DNA from: Paracoccus aminovorans
Lineage (GTDB): Bacteria > Pseudomonadota > Alphaproteobacteria > Rhodobacterales > Rhodobacteraceae
NCBI RefSeq assembly: GCF_900005615.1
Contig: NZ_LN832560.1
Coordinates: forward strand, 1-64,000
DNA: 64,000 nt
Reading direction: 5' to 3'
Translations under genes and position numbers: made by a program
Notes under the pieces: generated by a model
The model's input: only the letters and a program-made list of their open reading frames with translations
What the model was told of the DNA's origin: nothing
Database searches by the model: none
Part shown: positions 1 through 8,070 of the stretch, in pieces
How the letters are laid out: every line of letters starts with the position of its first letter
How positions within the stretch are numbered: position 1 is the first letter of the stretch

Positions 1-114
1 TGACCCGGGTCAAGGTAAAGTAAGCCGCAAAATCCAGCGATTATGCGGAGCACTTGCAAGCACGCATAAACGGCACACATAAGGCCCCTGCCCTGCTTGG
101 TCTATACGGTTGGA

Positions 115-132
115 AATTGCCAATTGGCAATT
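115..132. promoter_or_regulatory. Candidate parS (left copy), perfect palindrome
   Basis: AATTGCCAATTGGCAATT is a perfect 18-bp palindrome. It overlaps the last bases of the rep stop codon. A nearly identical site (ATTGCCAACTGGCAATT) lies just after parB at 3906, so the pair brackets the rep-parAB block. Position, symmetry and repetition fit a ParB-binding centromere site. An operator bound by another protein of the block is the alternative. The stretch 1-114 holds no gene that I recognise; it contains a short palindrome, TGACCCGGGTCA, at the very edge and an iteron-like AAAGTAAGCC near 17-26. Confidence 0.6.
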
Positions 133-1153
133 ACAGCGGGTTCTTCTCGGCATAGCTGCGGAAGAAGGCCAGATAGGCGCGGTCGGGATCCTTGGCCGGC
201 TCCTTGCGGGCGCTCCATTCGCGCCACTCGCTTTCGACGAAATAGATGTCATAGCCCGGATGGCGCAAGCGCGCGGTCTCGTAGGTCGCCGTCTGCAAGG
301 CCGGGCCGCGGGACTCCATCCAGGCCGGCCGCGGCCGGGCCGCTGGCGCCGGACAGACCTCCTCGGTGCGGCCCTCGGCCTTCACGCGCCGGCCGACCTT
401 GGAGAACTGCAAGGCGCGATCGGCGGCACCGCTGGCATCGCCGTCCTTGCGCCACCAGCGCATCTCGACATGGGTCACCGCGCGGCCGGTCTTGATCGGC
501 TGGATCTCCACCAGGAAGTCGGAAAGCGCATTCACCTCGGCCACGGCCGGGTCGATGGCGCGCAGCTTCAGGTTCGACCAGGAGGAAAGCTTACCTTTCG
601 GGACCCCCATGATGCCGCGCAACGCCTCAAGCGTGAACCGCTCCGACGCCTTCCAGCGCAGGTTGCCGCGTTTCTGCACCATCTCGTAAAGCGTCAGCGC
701 GTATTTCGAGGACAGCGCAAACATAACCTCGCGCTGCAGCCGGGCAAAAACCTGGCTGTTGCGGATGATCTTGCGCAGCCGCGCCGGAATTTCATATTCC
801 AGCAGACCGTCGCTGCGGCCGCTTTCCAGGTTTCCGCCCAGCAGCTGCACGCGCTCGATGGCGGGTTCGCCGTCCCAGATGACCGCAACCTTGACGATGG
901 CAGACATCAGCCTTTCCAGACTTTCGCCCACCCGGTCGTTGGAGTTATGACTGCCCCGCAGAGTCGATTTCGAGATGACATGCGTCACCGGCTTGTCGAT
1001 CGCTTCCCAAGCGTTTTCGAGCAGCTGATTATAGATCCGGCGGTCGTTCAGTGTCAGCGGCGTCACCTCGATCAGATCGACGAGTTCGCCGGGCTTGACC
1101 AAGCTGTCGGCGTTCGGCCGCGCTTCCACCGTTCGGATCTTGGACTCGGCCAT
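131..1153 (-). CDS. Replication initiator protein (Rep_3/RepB-like)
   Basis: Iteron-binding initiator of a secondary replicon, 340 residues. The N-terminal half has the winged-helix initiator pattern: TPLTLNDRRIYNQLLENAW near residues 31-49, then VMFALSSKYALTLYEMVQKR around residue 145, the helix that follows an alpha-rich first domain in Rep_3 proteins. The C-terminal 80 residues look poorly conserved and basic. The start is the ATG at 1153, with an AGGGGA ribosome site about 3 bases upstream. It is transcribed away from parA, and the iteron array and a DnaA box lie in the divergent gap. This is the arrangement of iteron-type megaplasmid and chromid origins, and it differs from repABC replicons because parAB are divergent from rep. 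Family assignment is good; the exact replicon group cannot be set from sequence reading alone. Confidence 0.85.
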   Translation of the reverse strand: MAESKIRTVEARPNADSLVKPGELVDLIEVTPLTLNDRRIYNQLLENAWEAIDKPVTHVISKSTLRGSHNSNDRVGESLERLMSAIVKVAVIWDGEPAIERVQLLGGNLESGRSDGLLEYEIPARLRKIIRNSQVFARLQREVMFALSSKYALTLYEMVQKRGNLRWKASERFTLEALRGIMGVPKGKLSSWSNLKLRAIDPAVAEVNALSDFLVEIQPIKTGRAVTHVEMRWWRKDGDASGAADRALQFSKVGRRVKAEGRTEEVCPAPAARPRPAWMESRGPALQTATYETARLRHPGYDIYFVESEWREWSARKEPAKDPDRAYLAFFRSYAEKNPL

Positions 1154-1226
1154 CGTTCCCCTACATCGAAGACCTTACTTTTGTATTCGACAGAACGTAA
1201 GATTTCAAGCGGTCCGGGACGTCGCA

Positions 1227-1433
1227 CCCGAAATGTAAGCCAAGCCGCAGCACAGCATGAGAAGGTGATTCGCAGGCTCTTGCTTTCACTGGACATTTTC
1301 CAGCCGATTCGACCAGCGATTCGCGTCACCCGAAATGTAAGCGCAGCAGGGAGCCCGCTTTGTAAGCCCTGGCCGCCCGATACGTAAGCACTGCCGTCCC
1401 GAAAAGAATCGCGAAACATCCCGAAACGTAAGG
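1227..1433. repeat. Iteron array of the replication origin
   Basis: Repeats of the form CCCGAAATGTAAGC occur at 1227, 1329, 1354 (CCCGCTTTGTAAGC), 1376 (CCCGATACGTAAGC) and 1420 (CCCGAAACGTAAGG). A degenerate copy, CCCGAAAAGAATCG, sits at 1398. The copies at 1354, 1376, 1398 and 1420 are exactly 22 bp apart, about two helical turns, which is typical of initiator iterons. A further half-copy, AGAACGTAAG, lies at 1192-1201 near the rep start and may serve autoregulation. All copies face the same way. Confidence 0.85.
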
Positions 1434-1526
1434 ATTACACAATATTTTCCAGTGTTACCAAGAAGCTACCTATCCCGAATCCAGAATCCTTTGAATCTGA
1501 ACCGAAACCAAGTGGTTTTATCCACA
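1432..1526. other. Probable origin opening region with DnaA box
   Basis: Directly after the last iteron the sequence becomes comparatively AT-rich (about 1432-1480, including ACACAATATTTTCC). A consensus DnaA box TTATCCACA lies at 1518-1526. Iterons, an AT-rich stretch and a DnaA box in that order make up a standard oriV. The rest of the rep-parA gap (1527-1748) shows no gene that I recognise and should hold the parA promoter. Confidence 0.7.
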
Positions 1527-1748
1527 GGATTTCCAGGGGGAAGATGGAAAGCAATGCGTCAAAGCCTTACAAATCGGGATGCGAAAAGCCTTCGCTCCGC
1601 TTTCTATGCGGTTCGCAAGGCAAGATAACGCTCGCAGAGGCCTCTCCATGCCACTATCGGTTTCTGGGCAGACATTGCGACAAAACCGAACTTTACGCAT
1701 TCCCTGATTTCCGCCATAGTGCCGGAAAACGAGCAGAAAAGTCATCCC

Positions 1749-2948
1749 ATGAACCCCGCACTTCCTCCAGTCACCTTGGAAGAACTCGCCGTGCTCAGCC
1801 AGCGCGCTTCCATGGTCATCGAACGCCTTCGCGAACGCGTCTTCGCACCCGGCAGCCAGAAGCAGCTCGACCTGCTTTTCAACGTGCGAACGGCAGCCGA
1901 AATGGTCGGCCGCTCGGAAAAGGCCCTCCGGGACGCGGAATCCGACGGACGTTTGCCCGAGCCGGCCAAGGATGCCACCACCAACCGCCGCAACGGCTAT
2001 ACCCTGGCCGAGGTGAACCGGATGCGCGAGGTTTTCGGCACCTTGCCGCATCGTGCCGCGGAGGATCCGCCCCTGGTCATGGCGGTGCAGAATTTCAAGG
2101 GCGGGGTCGGTAAGTCGACGCTGGTGGTTCACCTGGCGCAGTTCCTGGCGTTGCGAGGCTATCGCGTCTGCGTCATCGACTGCGATTCTCAGGCGTCGAC
2201 CACGGCGGTCTTCGGCCTGAACCCGGATGTCGACGTGGATGAGGAGGAGGATACGCTGTATCCCTTTCTGCAACACGGCGGTCCGAAAAGCCTGCATTAC
2301 GCCCTGCGTGCCACCTATTGGCCGGGCATCGCGCTGATCCCGGCGAACCTGGGGCTGTACGACGCGGAATACGAATTCGCCGCCCGCATGGCCCGCGATC
2401 CGACCTTCATCCTCGACCGCTTGCGCGAAGGGGTGGCCTCGATCGCCGACCAGTTCGACATCATCCTGCTGGACCCGCCGCCGGCGCTTGGCATGCTGTC
2501 TCTTTCGGTGCTGCGCGCGGCCAATGCGCTGCTGATTCCGGCGCCGCCGAACAATATCGACTTCGCCTCGACCGCGCATTTCCTGAAGATGATGGAATCG
2601 ACCCTGGCCGAACTGGCGCGCCACGGCGGCGCGCGCGAATACAGTTTCGTCAAGATCCTGACCTCGAAGATGAACGACCAGAAATCCGCGCATCAGGCGA
2701 TCAAGCGCATGATGGACGCGGTTTTTCCGCAGGACATGATGACCGCGGCGCTGAAGGATTCGGCCGAGATCGACAATGCCACCGCCAATCTGATGACCGT
2801 CTACGAGTTGACCGGTCCGGCGACCCGCACCGAGACCCACAAGCGCTGCCGGGCCTATCTGGACGCCGTCGGCCGCGAGGTCGAGCTGCTGATCCGCAAG
2901 ACCTGGCCCAGCCATCACCGCCAACTGCGCAAGGAGGGCCTGCTGTGA
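1749..2948 (+). CDS. parA: ParA-family partition ATPase
   Basis: Walker-type ATPase that segregates the replicon with ParB and parS. Taking the ATG at 1749 gives 399 residues; a GTG at 1719 would add 10. An N-terminal MerR-like helix-turn-helix region (about residues 45-100, with NVRTAAEMVGRSEKALRDAE) precedes the deviant Walker A KGGVGKST at 117-124. The A' motif VIDCDSQAS and the Walker B IILLDPPPALG follow. The long DNA-binding N terminus marks a type Ia ParA that probably represses its own promoter. It overlaps parB by four bases. Confidence 0.93.
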   Translation: MNPALPPVTLEELAVLSQRASMVIERLRERVFAPGSQKQLDLLFNVRTAAEMVGRSEKALRDAESDGRLPEPAKDATTNRRNGYTLAEVNRMREVFGTLPHRAAEDPPLVMAVQNFKGGVGKSTLVVHLAQFLALRGYRVCVIDCDSQASTTAVFGLNPDVDVDEEEDTLYPFLQHGGPKSLHYALRATYWPGIALIPANLGLYDAEYEFAARMARDPTFILDRLREGVASIADQFDIILLDPPPALGMLSLSVLRAANALLIPAPPNNIDFASTAHFLKMMESTLAELARHGGAREYSFVKILTSKMNDQKSAHQAIKRMMDAVFPQDMMTAALKDSAEIDNATANLMTVYELTGPATRTETHKRCRAYLDAVGREVELLIRKTWPSHHRQLRKEGLL

Positions 2949-3901
2949 GCAAGCGCCATGATGCGATCTTCGACGATGTGCTGAAGGATCTGTCCGCCCA
3001 GCCGGCCGCCGACAAGGCCGGTGCCCGGTTCCTGAAGCGGACCAACGCCCTGGCCGACAGCGGCGAACGGGAAGAAAAGGTGCTGCGCTGGGTCGATCCG
3101 GCCAGCTGCGTGATGTGGGCTAGGCATAACCGCGCCTACGATCTGCTGACCGAGGACAATTGCCGCGACCTGATCGACAGCCTCAAGGCTCAGGGCCAGC
3201 AGGAGTTTCCGGCCATCGTCCGCAAGCTGCCGCCGGGGCAGGGGCCGGAATACGAGGTGATCTGCGGCGCCCGCCGGCATTTCGCCGTCAGCTGGCTGCG
3301 CGCCAACAACTATTCGCAGTTCCGCTATCTGATCGAGGTCCGCGACCTGACCGATGAAGAGGCCTTCCGCCTGGCCGACATCGAGAACCGCGACCGCGCC
3401 GACCTTAGCGACTACGAAAGGGCCTGCGACTATCTGCAGGCGCTGGACATCTATTATGGCGGCAAGCAGAAGACGATGGCCGCGCGGTTGGAGGTCTCGG
3501 AAGCCTGGCTGTCGCGCTATCTGCATCTGGCGCGCCTGCCCAAGGCGATCCTGGATGCCTTTCCGCAACTGACCGAAATTCGCGAGCTGCATGCCCGCAG
3601 CATCCGGCCGCTGTTGCAGGATGCGGAAGGCAAGGTATTGGCCGAAGCCGCCGCGATCGCGCAGGAACAGGCCCAGGCGCGGGCAGGGCAGGGCAGCCCC
3701 GTCCCGGTGCCGAAGGTGTTGGCCCGACTGAAAGCGGCGGCCTATGGTTCCAAGCCGGCGGCCGAAAAGCAGCTGCTCGCCGGCGCGCTGACCATCGAGC
3801 ACCGGGGCCGCAAGGTCCGCCTGGAGTTCCCCGACAGCATCTCCGAGGCCGATCTGCGCGCCGGCTTCGAGAGCTATCTGGCCGGGCATTTCCAGAAATG
3901 A
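2945..3901 (+). CDS. parB: ParB-family partition protein
   Basis: Centromere-binding partner of ParA, 318 residues. The start is a GTG at 2945 inside the parA stop codon (GTGA), which implies translational coupling. The ParB/Sulfiredoxin-like N-terminal domain shows VICGARRHFAVSWLR (about residues 98-112) and LADIENRDRADLSDYERACDY (about 137-157). A helix-turn-helix follows: QKTMAARLEVSEAWLSRYLHLARLP. The C-terminal part carries a plasmid-ParB-like tail (LRAGFESYLAGHF). A candidate binding palindrome lies 5 bp after the stop codon. Confidence 0.93.
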   Translation: MSKRHDAIFDDVLKDLSAQPAADKAGARFLKRTNALADSGEREEKVLRWVDPASCVMWARHNRAYDLLTEDNCRDLIDSLKAQGQQEFPAIVRKLPPGQGPEYEVICGARRHFAVSWLRANNYSQFRYLIEVRDLTDEEAFRLADIENRDRADLSDYERACDYLQALDIYYGGKQKTMAARLEVSEAWLSRYLHLARLPKAILDAFPQLTEIRELHARSIRPLLQDAEGKVLAEAAAIAQEQAQARAGQGSPVPVPKVLARLKAAAYGSKPAAEKQLLAGALTIEHRGRKVRLEFPDSISEADLRAGFESYLAGHFQK

Positions 3902-3905
3902 TCGG

Positions 3906-3922
3906 ATTGCCAACTGGCAATT
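3906..3922. promoter_or_regulatory. Candidate parS (right copy)
   Basis: ATTGCCAACTGGCAATT is a near-perfect palindrome that differs at one base from ATTGCCAATTGGCAATT at 116-132. It sits 5 bp beyond the parB stop codon and 28 bp before the end of the convergent prpB gene. It is the second of the two flanking sites of the rep-par block. Confidence 0.6.
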
Positions 3923-3949
3923 TTCAGAACATTAAGGGAACATTTCTGG

Positions 3950-4861
3950 TTAGTCGGCCCCGGGCAAGGCGCTTTGCGCGATCGAGCGGTCCAGCGCCTC
4001 GAAGGCGTTGAGGCCGATCAGATCGTAAAGCTCGGCCCGGGTCTGCATCTCGGGCAGCAGGGCGGTGGTGGCGCCGTCGCGCGCCAGGGCGGCATAAAGC
4101 CGTTCCTGCGCCCGGTTGGCGATCCGCAGCGACGACACCGGCCAGATCACCATGTCATAGCCCAGGTCCTGGAATTCCTGCGCGGTCAAGGCCGGCGTGC
4201 GGCCGAACTCGGTCATGTTGGCCAGCAGCTTCACCCCCGGCAGTCGGGCGCGAAGTTCGCGGAACATCTCGATGCTGGTCAGCGCCTCGGGAAAGATCGC
4301 GTCGGCCCCGGCCTCGACATAGAGCCTGGCGCGGGCCACGGCGCCCTCGATGCCTTCGGAGGCCGCCGCGTCGGTGCGGGCGATCACGAAGAGATGCCGC
4401 CGCGCCCGCACCGCCGCCGCAACCTTTGCCGCCATCTCGGTGGCCGGCGCCAGCTTCTTGTCGTTCAGATGTCCGCATTTCTTGGGCAGCAGCTGGTCCT
4501 CCAGATGCACGGCGCCGGCGCCGGCCTCTTCGAACACGCGCACCATATGCATGACGTTCAGGGCCTCGCCATAGCCGGTGTCGCCGTCGACCAGCAACGG
4601 CAGGCCGCTGGCGCGGGCGATCTGGCGGATGAAGAAAGCGACCTCGTCGACGGTGATGATGCCCAGGTCAGGCAGACCCATGCCGGCGGTCATCGCCGCG
4701 CCCGACAGATACAGCGCCGGAAAGCCCGCCGCCTTGGCCTGCAGTGCCGCCATGCCGTTATGGGCGCCGGGCAGGCGCAAGATGCCGGGGCGGGCCAGCG
4801 CGGCGCGGAAGCGGGCGCCAGCCGGGGCTTCGGGCAGGTCGGAGCCGATCAGATAGGGCAT
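3950..4861 (-). CDS. prpB: 2-methylisocitrate lyase PrpB
   Basis: Last enzyme of the methylcitrate cycle: it cleaves 2-methylisocitrate to pyruvate and succinate. It has 303 residues starting at MPYLIGSDLP, the usual size for PrpB. Features of the ICL/PEP-mutase barrel are present: GAHNGMAAL near residue 32, LVDGDTGYGEA near 90-100, and the catalytic loop PKKCGH at 126-131. The ATG at 4861 lies 4 bp after the prpC stop codon, so it is the last gene of the thioesterase-prpD-prpC-prpB operon. The family also holds oxaloacetate decarboxylases and PEP mutases, but KKCGH and the context settle PrpB. Confidence 0.92.
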   Translation of the reverse strand: MPYLIGSDLPEAPAGARFRAALARPGILRLPGAHNGMAALQAKAAGFPALYLSGAAMTAGMGLPDLGIITVDEVAFFIRQIARASGLPLLVDGDTGYGEALNVMHMVRVFEEAGAGAVHLEDQLLPKKCGHLNDKKLAPATEMAAKVAAAVRARRHLFVIARTDAAASEGIEGAVARARLYVEAGADAIFPEALTSIEMFRELRARLPGVKLLANMTEFGRTPALTAQEFQDLGYDMVIWPVSSLRIANRAQERLYAALARDGATTALLPEMQTRAELYDLIGLNAFEALDRSIAQSALPGAD

Positions 4862-4865
4862 GGCT

Positions 4866-6035
4866 CTACTCCGCCGCCGCGGCCAGATGGCCGTCGCGAT
4901 GCGCGATGGGGGTGAATGCGCGGTTGTCCGGTCCGATGTAATTGGCCGAGGGCCGGATGATCTTGTTGTCCAGCCGCTGCTCAATCACATGCGCGCCCCA
5001 GCCGGCGGTGCGGGCCAGCACGAAGATCGGCGTGAACATCGCCGTCGGCACCCCCAGCAGGTGATAGGAGACCGCGGAATACCAGTCCAGATTCGGGAAC
5101 ATCGCCTTGGCATCGGCCATTACCGCCTCGATCCGTTCGGCGATGCGGAACATCTTGGTCGCTCCGGCCGCAAGGGCCAGCCGCCGGGCCACATCCTTGA
5201 TCACCACGTTGCGCGGGTCCGAGACGGTATAGACCGGATGGCCGAAGCCGATGACGACCTCGCGCGCCGCGACCCGGGCGCGGATGTCGGCCTCGGCCTC
5301 TTCGGGGCTGTCGTAACGCTTCTGCACCTCGAAGGCGACTTCGTTGGCGCCGCCATGCTTCGGCCCGCGCAGCGCACCGATGGCGCCGGCGACGCAGCTG
5401 TACAGGTCCGAGCCGGTGCCGGCGATGGTCCGCGCCGTGAAGGTCGAGGCGTTGAATTCATGCTCGGCATACAGGTTCAGCGTCGTGTGCATCGCCCGGA
5501 CATGCTCGGGCGCAGCCGGTGCCCCGTGCAGCAGGTGCAGGAAATGGCCGGCAATGCTGTCGTCCGCGGTCTCGACCTCGATGCGGCGGCCGTTCTGGGC
5601 GAAATGATACCAGTAAAGCAGCATCGAGCCCTGCGCCGCGATCAGCCGATCCACGATGTCGCGGGCGCCGGGGGTGTTGTGGTCCGCGGCCTCGGGCAGC
5701 ACGCAGCCGAGCGCGCTGACGCCCGAGCGCAGCACGTCCATGGGATGCGCCGCGGCCGGGATCGATTCCAGGACCTGCCGCACCGCCAGCGGCAGCCCGC
5801 GCAACCCGCGCAGCTTGGCCTTGTAGGCCGCGAGTTCCGCCTGCGAGGGCAGGGTGCCATGCACCAGCAGATGCGCCACCTCCTCGAAGGCGCAGGCCTC
5901 GGCAAGATCCAGGATGTCGAAGCCGCGATAATGCAGGTCGTTGCCCGATTGGCCGACGCTGCACAGGGCGGTATTGCCGGCGACGACCCCGGAAAGGGCC
6001 ACCGACTTCTTGGGCTTGGCAACAATGTCGCTCAT
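4866..6035 (-). CDS. prpC: 2-methylcitrate synthase PrpC
   Basis: Condenses propionyl-CoA with oxaloacetate to 2-methylcitrate. It has 389 residues, the short citrate-synthase type. Visible family motifs are [11 protein letters not shown] near residue 36, the substrate-binding stretch [17 protein letters not shown] with its His, [13 protein letters not shown] with the catalytic His around residue 235, and [13 protein letters not shown]. The C terminus RPSANYIGP is typical of methylcitrate synthases. It lies 9 bp after prpD. Some citrate synthase activity is usual for the family. Confidence 0.93.
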   Translation of the reverse strand: MSDIVAKPKKSVALSGVVAGNTALCSVGQSGNDLHYRGFDILDLAEACAFEEVAHLLVHGTLPSQAELAAYKAKLRGLRGLPLAVRQVLESIPAAAHPMDVLRSGVSALGCVLPEAADHNTPGARDIVDRLIAAQGSMLLYWYHFAQNGRRIEVETADDSIAGHFLHLLHGAPAAPEHVRAMHTTLNLYAEHEFNASTFTARTIAGTGSDLYSCVAGAIGALRGPKHGGANEVAFEVQKRYDSPEEAEADIRARVAAREVVIGFGHPVYTVSDPRNVVIKDVARRLALAAGATKMFRIAERIEAVMADAKAMFPNLDWYSAVSYHLLGVPTAMFTPIFVLARTAGWGAHVIEQRLDNKIIRPSANYIGPDNRAFTPIAHRDGHLAAAAE

Positions 6036-6044
6036 GTCGTCACC

Positions 6045-7571
6045 TCATTTCCAGTCGAAGATGCCATGCGGCACCGGGGCGCCCAGCTTGTCGGGCGTGA
6101 CGGTGAAATTCAGCTCTCCCAGCCGGCCGGCCGGAAGGTCGGGAAGGCTCTGCGCCGCGTCCAGGAAGCGCCGCTGTTCGGCCGCGGCGACGATCCCGTC
6201 CGAAAGAGTCATGAACTTCCGGATATAGTTCTCGCGCACGAAGGGGCGGGCGCCATCGGGGTGGGCATCGGCCAGGGCCAGTTCGTCCTCGACCACGCGG
6301 CCGTCCTTCAGCGCGACCACCACGCGGCCGCCGAAGGCCTTTTCCTTGGGGTCGCGGGCGTGATAGCGCCGCGACCACTCCGGGTCCTCGACGGTCGAGA
6401 TCTTGCGCCACAGCGCCACGGTTTCCGGGCGTTGCGCACGCTCGGGGGCATAGCTGCGCTCGTGGTGCCAGCCGCCGTCCTCCAGCGCCACCGCGAAGAT
6501 ATACATGATCGAGTGGTCCAGCGTCTCGCGCGAGGCATGGGGGTCCATCTTCTGCGGATCGTTGGCGCCGGTGCCGATGACGTGATGCGTATGGTGGCTG
6601 GTGTGGATCACGATGCTGTCGATCTGCGACAGGTCGCCGATCCGCGGGCCCAGGCGGCGGGCAAGGTCGATCAGCGCCTGGCTTTGATATTCCGCCGAGT
6701 GCTCCTTGGTATAGGTGTCCAGGATCGCGCGCTTGGGCTGACCTTGGCCCGGCAGCGGCACCTGATAGCGCGCCTCGGGACCGGACAGCAGCCAGGCGAT
6801 GAAACCGTCCTCGCCCTCCCAGGCGGGGCTGGGGGCGCCTTCGCCGCGCATCACCCGGTCCACCGCCTCGATCGCCATCTTGCCGGCAAAGGCCGGGGCA
6901 TAGGCTTTCCAGCTGGAAATCTCGCCCTTGCGGCTTTGCCGGGTGGTGGTGGTGACGTGCAGCGCCTGCTGCACCGCCTGATAGATCACCGCGGCGGGCA
7001 GGTTCAGCAAGGTGCCGATCCCGGCGGCGGCCGAGGGGCCGAGATGCGCGATATGGTCGATCTTGTGTTCGTGCAGGCAGATGCCGCGCACCAGGTTCAC
7101 CTGCACCTCGTAGCCGGTGGCGATGCCCCGGATCAGGTCGCGGCCCGAGCGCAGGCAATGCTGCGCCACCGCCAGCACCGGCGGGATATTGTCGCCCGGA
7201 TGGCTGTAGTCGGCGGCCAGGAAGGTGTCGTGAAAGTCCAGTTCGCGCACCGCGGTCCCGTTGGCCCAGGCCGCCCATTCCGGGCTGACCCGCAGCGAAT
7301 CGTCCAGGCCGAAGACCGTGGCGCCGCATTGCAAGGGATGGCAGAAGGCCTGTGCCCGCGCCTGTGCCCGGGCCGAGGCGACCGGCCGCCGCGCCAGCGA
7401 GGCCGCCGCCACCGCCGCATTGTCGATGATCCGGTTCACGATCATCTCGGTCACCTCGGCCTCGACCTCGACCGGGTCGGCGGCGACTTCGGCGATCTTC
7501 CAGGCCAACTGCTCGTCGCGCGGCAGGTGCTCGGCCGATTTCCAGCTTCTCAGGTCGTGAATCGTCATCAT
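6045..7571 (-). CDS. prpD: 2-methylcitrate dehydratase PrpD
   Basis: MmgE/PrpD-family dehydratase converting 2-methylcitrate to 2-methyl-cis-aconitate, with no iron-sulphur cluster. The protein has about 508 residues. Recognisable stretches are [42 protein letters not shown] and [13 protein letters not shown], all typical of PrpD. The ATG at 7571 overlaps the thioesterase stop codon (ATGA) and has AAAGG six bases upstream; an in-frame ATG two codons earlier (7577) is possible. No acnD or prpF is present in the block, consistent with the PrpD route. Confidence 0.93.
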   Translation of the reverse strand: MMTIHDLRSWKSAEHLPRDEQLAWKIAEVAADPVEVEAEVTEMIVNRIIDNAAVAAASLARRPVASARAQARAQAFCHPLQCGATVFGLDDSLRVSPEWAAWANGTAVRELDFHDTFLAADYSHPGDNIPPVLAVAQHCLRSGRDLIRGIATGYEVQVNLVRGICLHEHKIDHIAHLGPSAAAGIGTLLNLPAAVIYQAVQQALHVTTTTRQSRKGEISSWKAYAPAFAGKMAIEAVDRVMRGEGAPSPAWEGEDGFIAWLLSGPEARYQVPLPGQGQPKRAILDTYTKEHSAEYQSQALIDLARRLGPRIGDLSQIDSIVIHTSHHTHHVIGTGANDPQKMDPHASRETLDHSIMYIFAVALEDGGWHHERSYAPERAQRPETVALWRKISTVEDPEWSRRYHARDPKEKAFGGRVVVALKDGRVVEDELALADAHPDGARPFVRENYIRKFMTLSDGIVAAAEQRRFLDAAQSLPDLPAGRLGELNFTVTPDKLGAPVPHGIFDWK

Positions 7572-7954
7572 TCGCATCCTTTTCCTTGTTCCTGCGCGAT
7601 GGGGCAGGGCCGTCCCCGCCCATCCACCGCCACCATCTCGAATCGTCCGCGCAGCACTTCGCGCCGGGCCTGCTCGGTCAGCGCTCCGGCCGTCGCCGCG
7701 ACCTCGACCGTCATCGAGCTGCGCCCGCTGCGGGTGACGCGGGCGGTCAGTTCCAGCAATTCGCCCACCCGCACCGGCGTGGCGAAATCCACCCGGTCCG
7801 AGCGCGCCATGACCACCGCCATGCGCGCGTGTTGCGTCGCCGCGACGAAGGCGGCCTTGGCCATCAGCGCCAGCGCGTGGCCGCCGAACAGTGTGCCGTA
7901 ATGGTTGGCCTGTTCGGGAAAGATCATCTCGACCATCTGGACCGGGGCGGGCAT
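7568..7954 (-). CDS. Hotdog acyl-CoA thioesterase
   Basis: Small single-hotdog hydrolase of the YciA/acyl-CoA thioesterase group, 128 residues from the ATG at 7954, which has GAAGG six bases upstream. The family signature [28 protein letters not shown] contains the nucleophile-region Gly-rich turn, and [21 protein letters not shown] follows. It is the first gene of the prp operon and overlaps prpD by four bases. A likely job is releasing CoA from propionyl-CoA or methylcitryl-CoA-type intermediates when the cycle stalls; that is inference from position. An extra ATG and an upstream TTG exist in frame. Confidence 0.8.
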   Translation of the reverse strand: MPAPVQMVEMIFPEQANHYGTLFGGHALALMAKAAFVAATQHARMAVVMARSDRVDFATPVRVGELLELTARVTRSGRSSMTVEVAATAGALTEQARREVLRGRFEMVAVDGRGRPCPIAQEQGKGCE

Positions 7955-7961
7955 GGGCATC

Positions 7962-8070
7962 CTTCGCAAGATTTGCAGATGGATCTATTCACAAAGCAGG
8001 ACTTCGGATAAACTGCTGAAAAAGCGTGGGATTGCGAAGATCGCGCTTGTGAATTGCGAAGGTTGCGAAG
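7962..8070. promoter_or_regulatory. Divergent prp promoter region with TTGCGAAG half-sites
   Basis: Three direct copies of TTGCGAAG lie at 8032, 8054 and 8063, and one inverted copy (CTTCGCAA) at 7962. The last copy ends on the base before the regulator start codon at 8071. ScfR/RamB proteins are known to bind TTTGCAAA-like repeats, so these are probable operators for autoregulation and for control of the prp operon. The ribosome site GAAGG of the regulator lies within the last two copies. Confidence 0.65.

Noticed and set aside
4860..7901. A 1,013-codon plus-strand open frame over prpC and prpD
   Set aside because: Antisense shadow of conserved genes, with no domain and no ribosome site.
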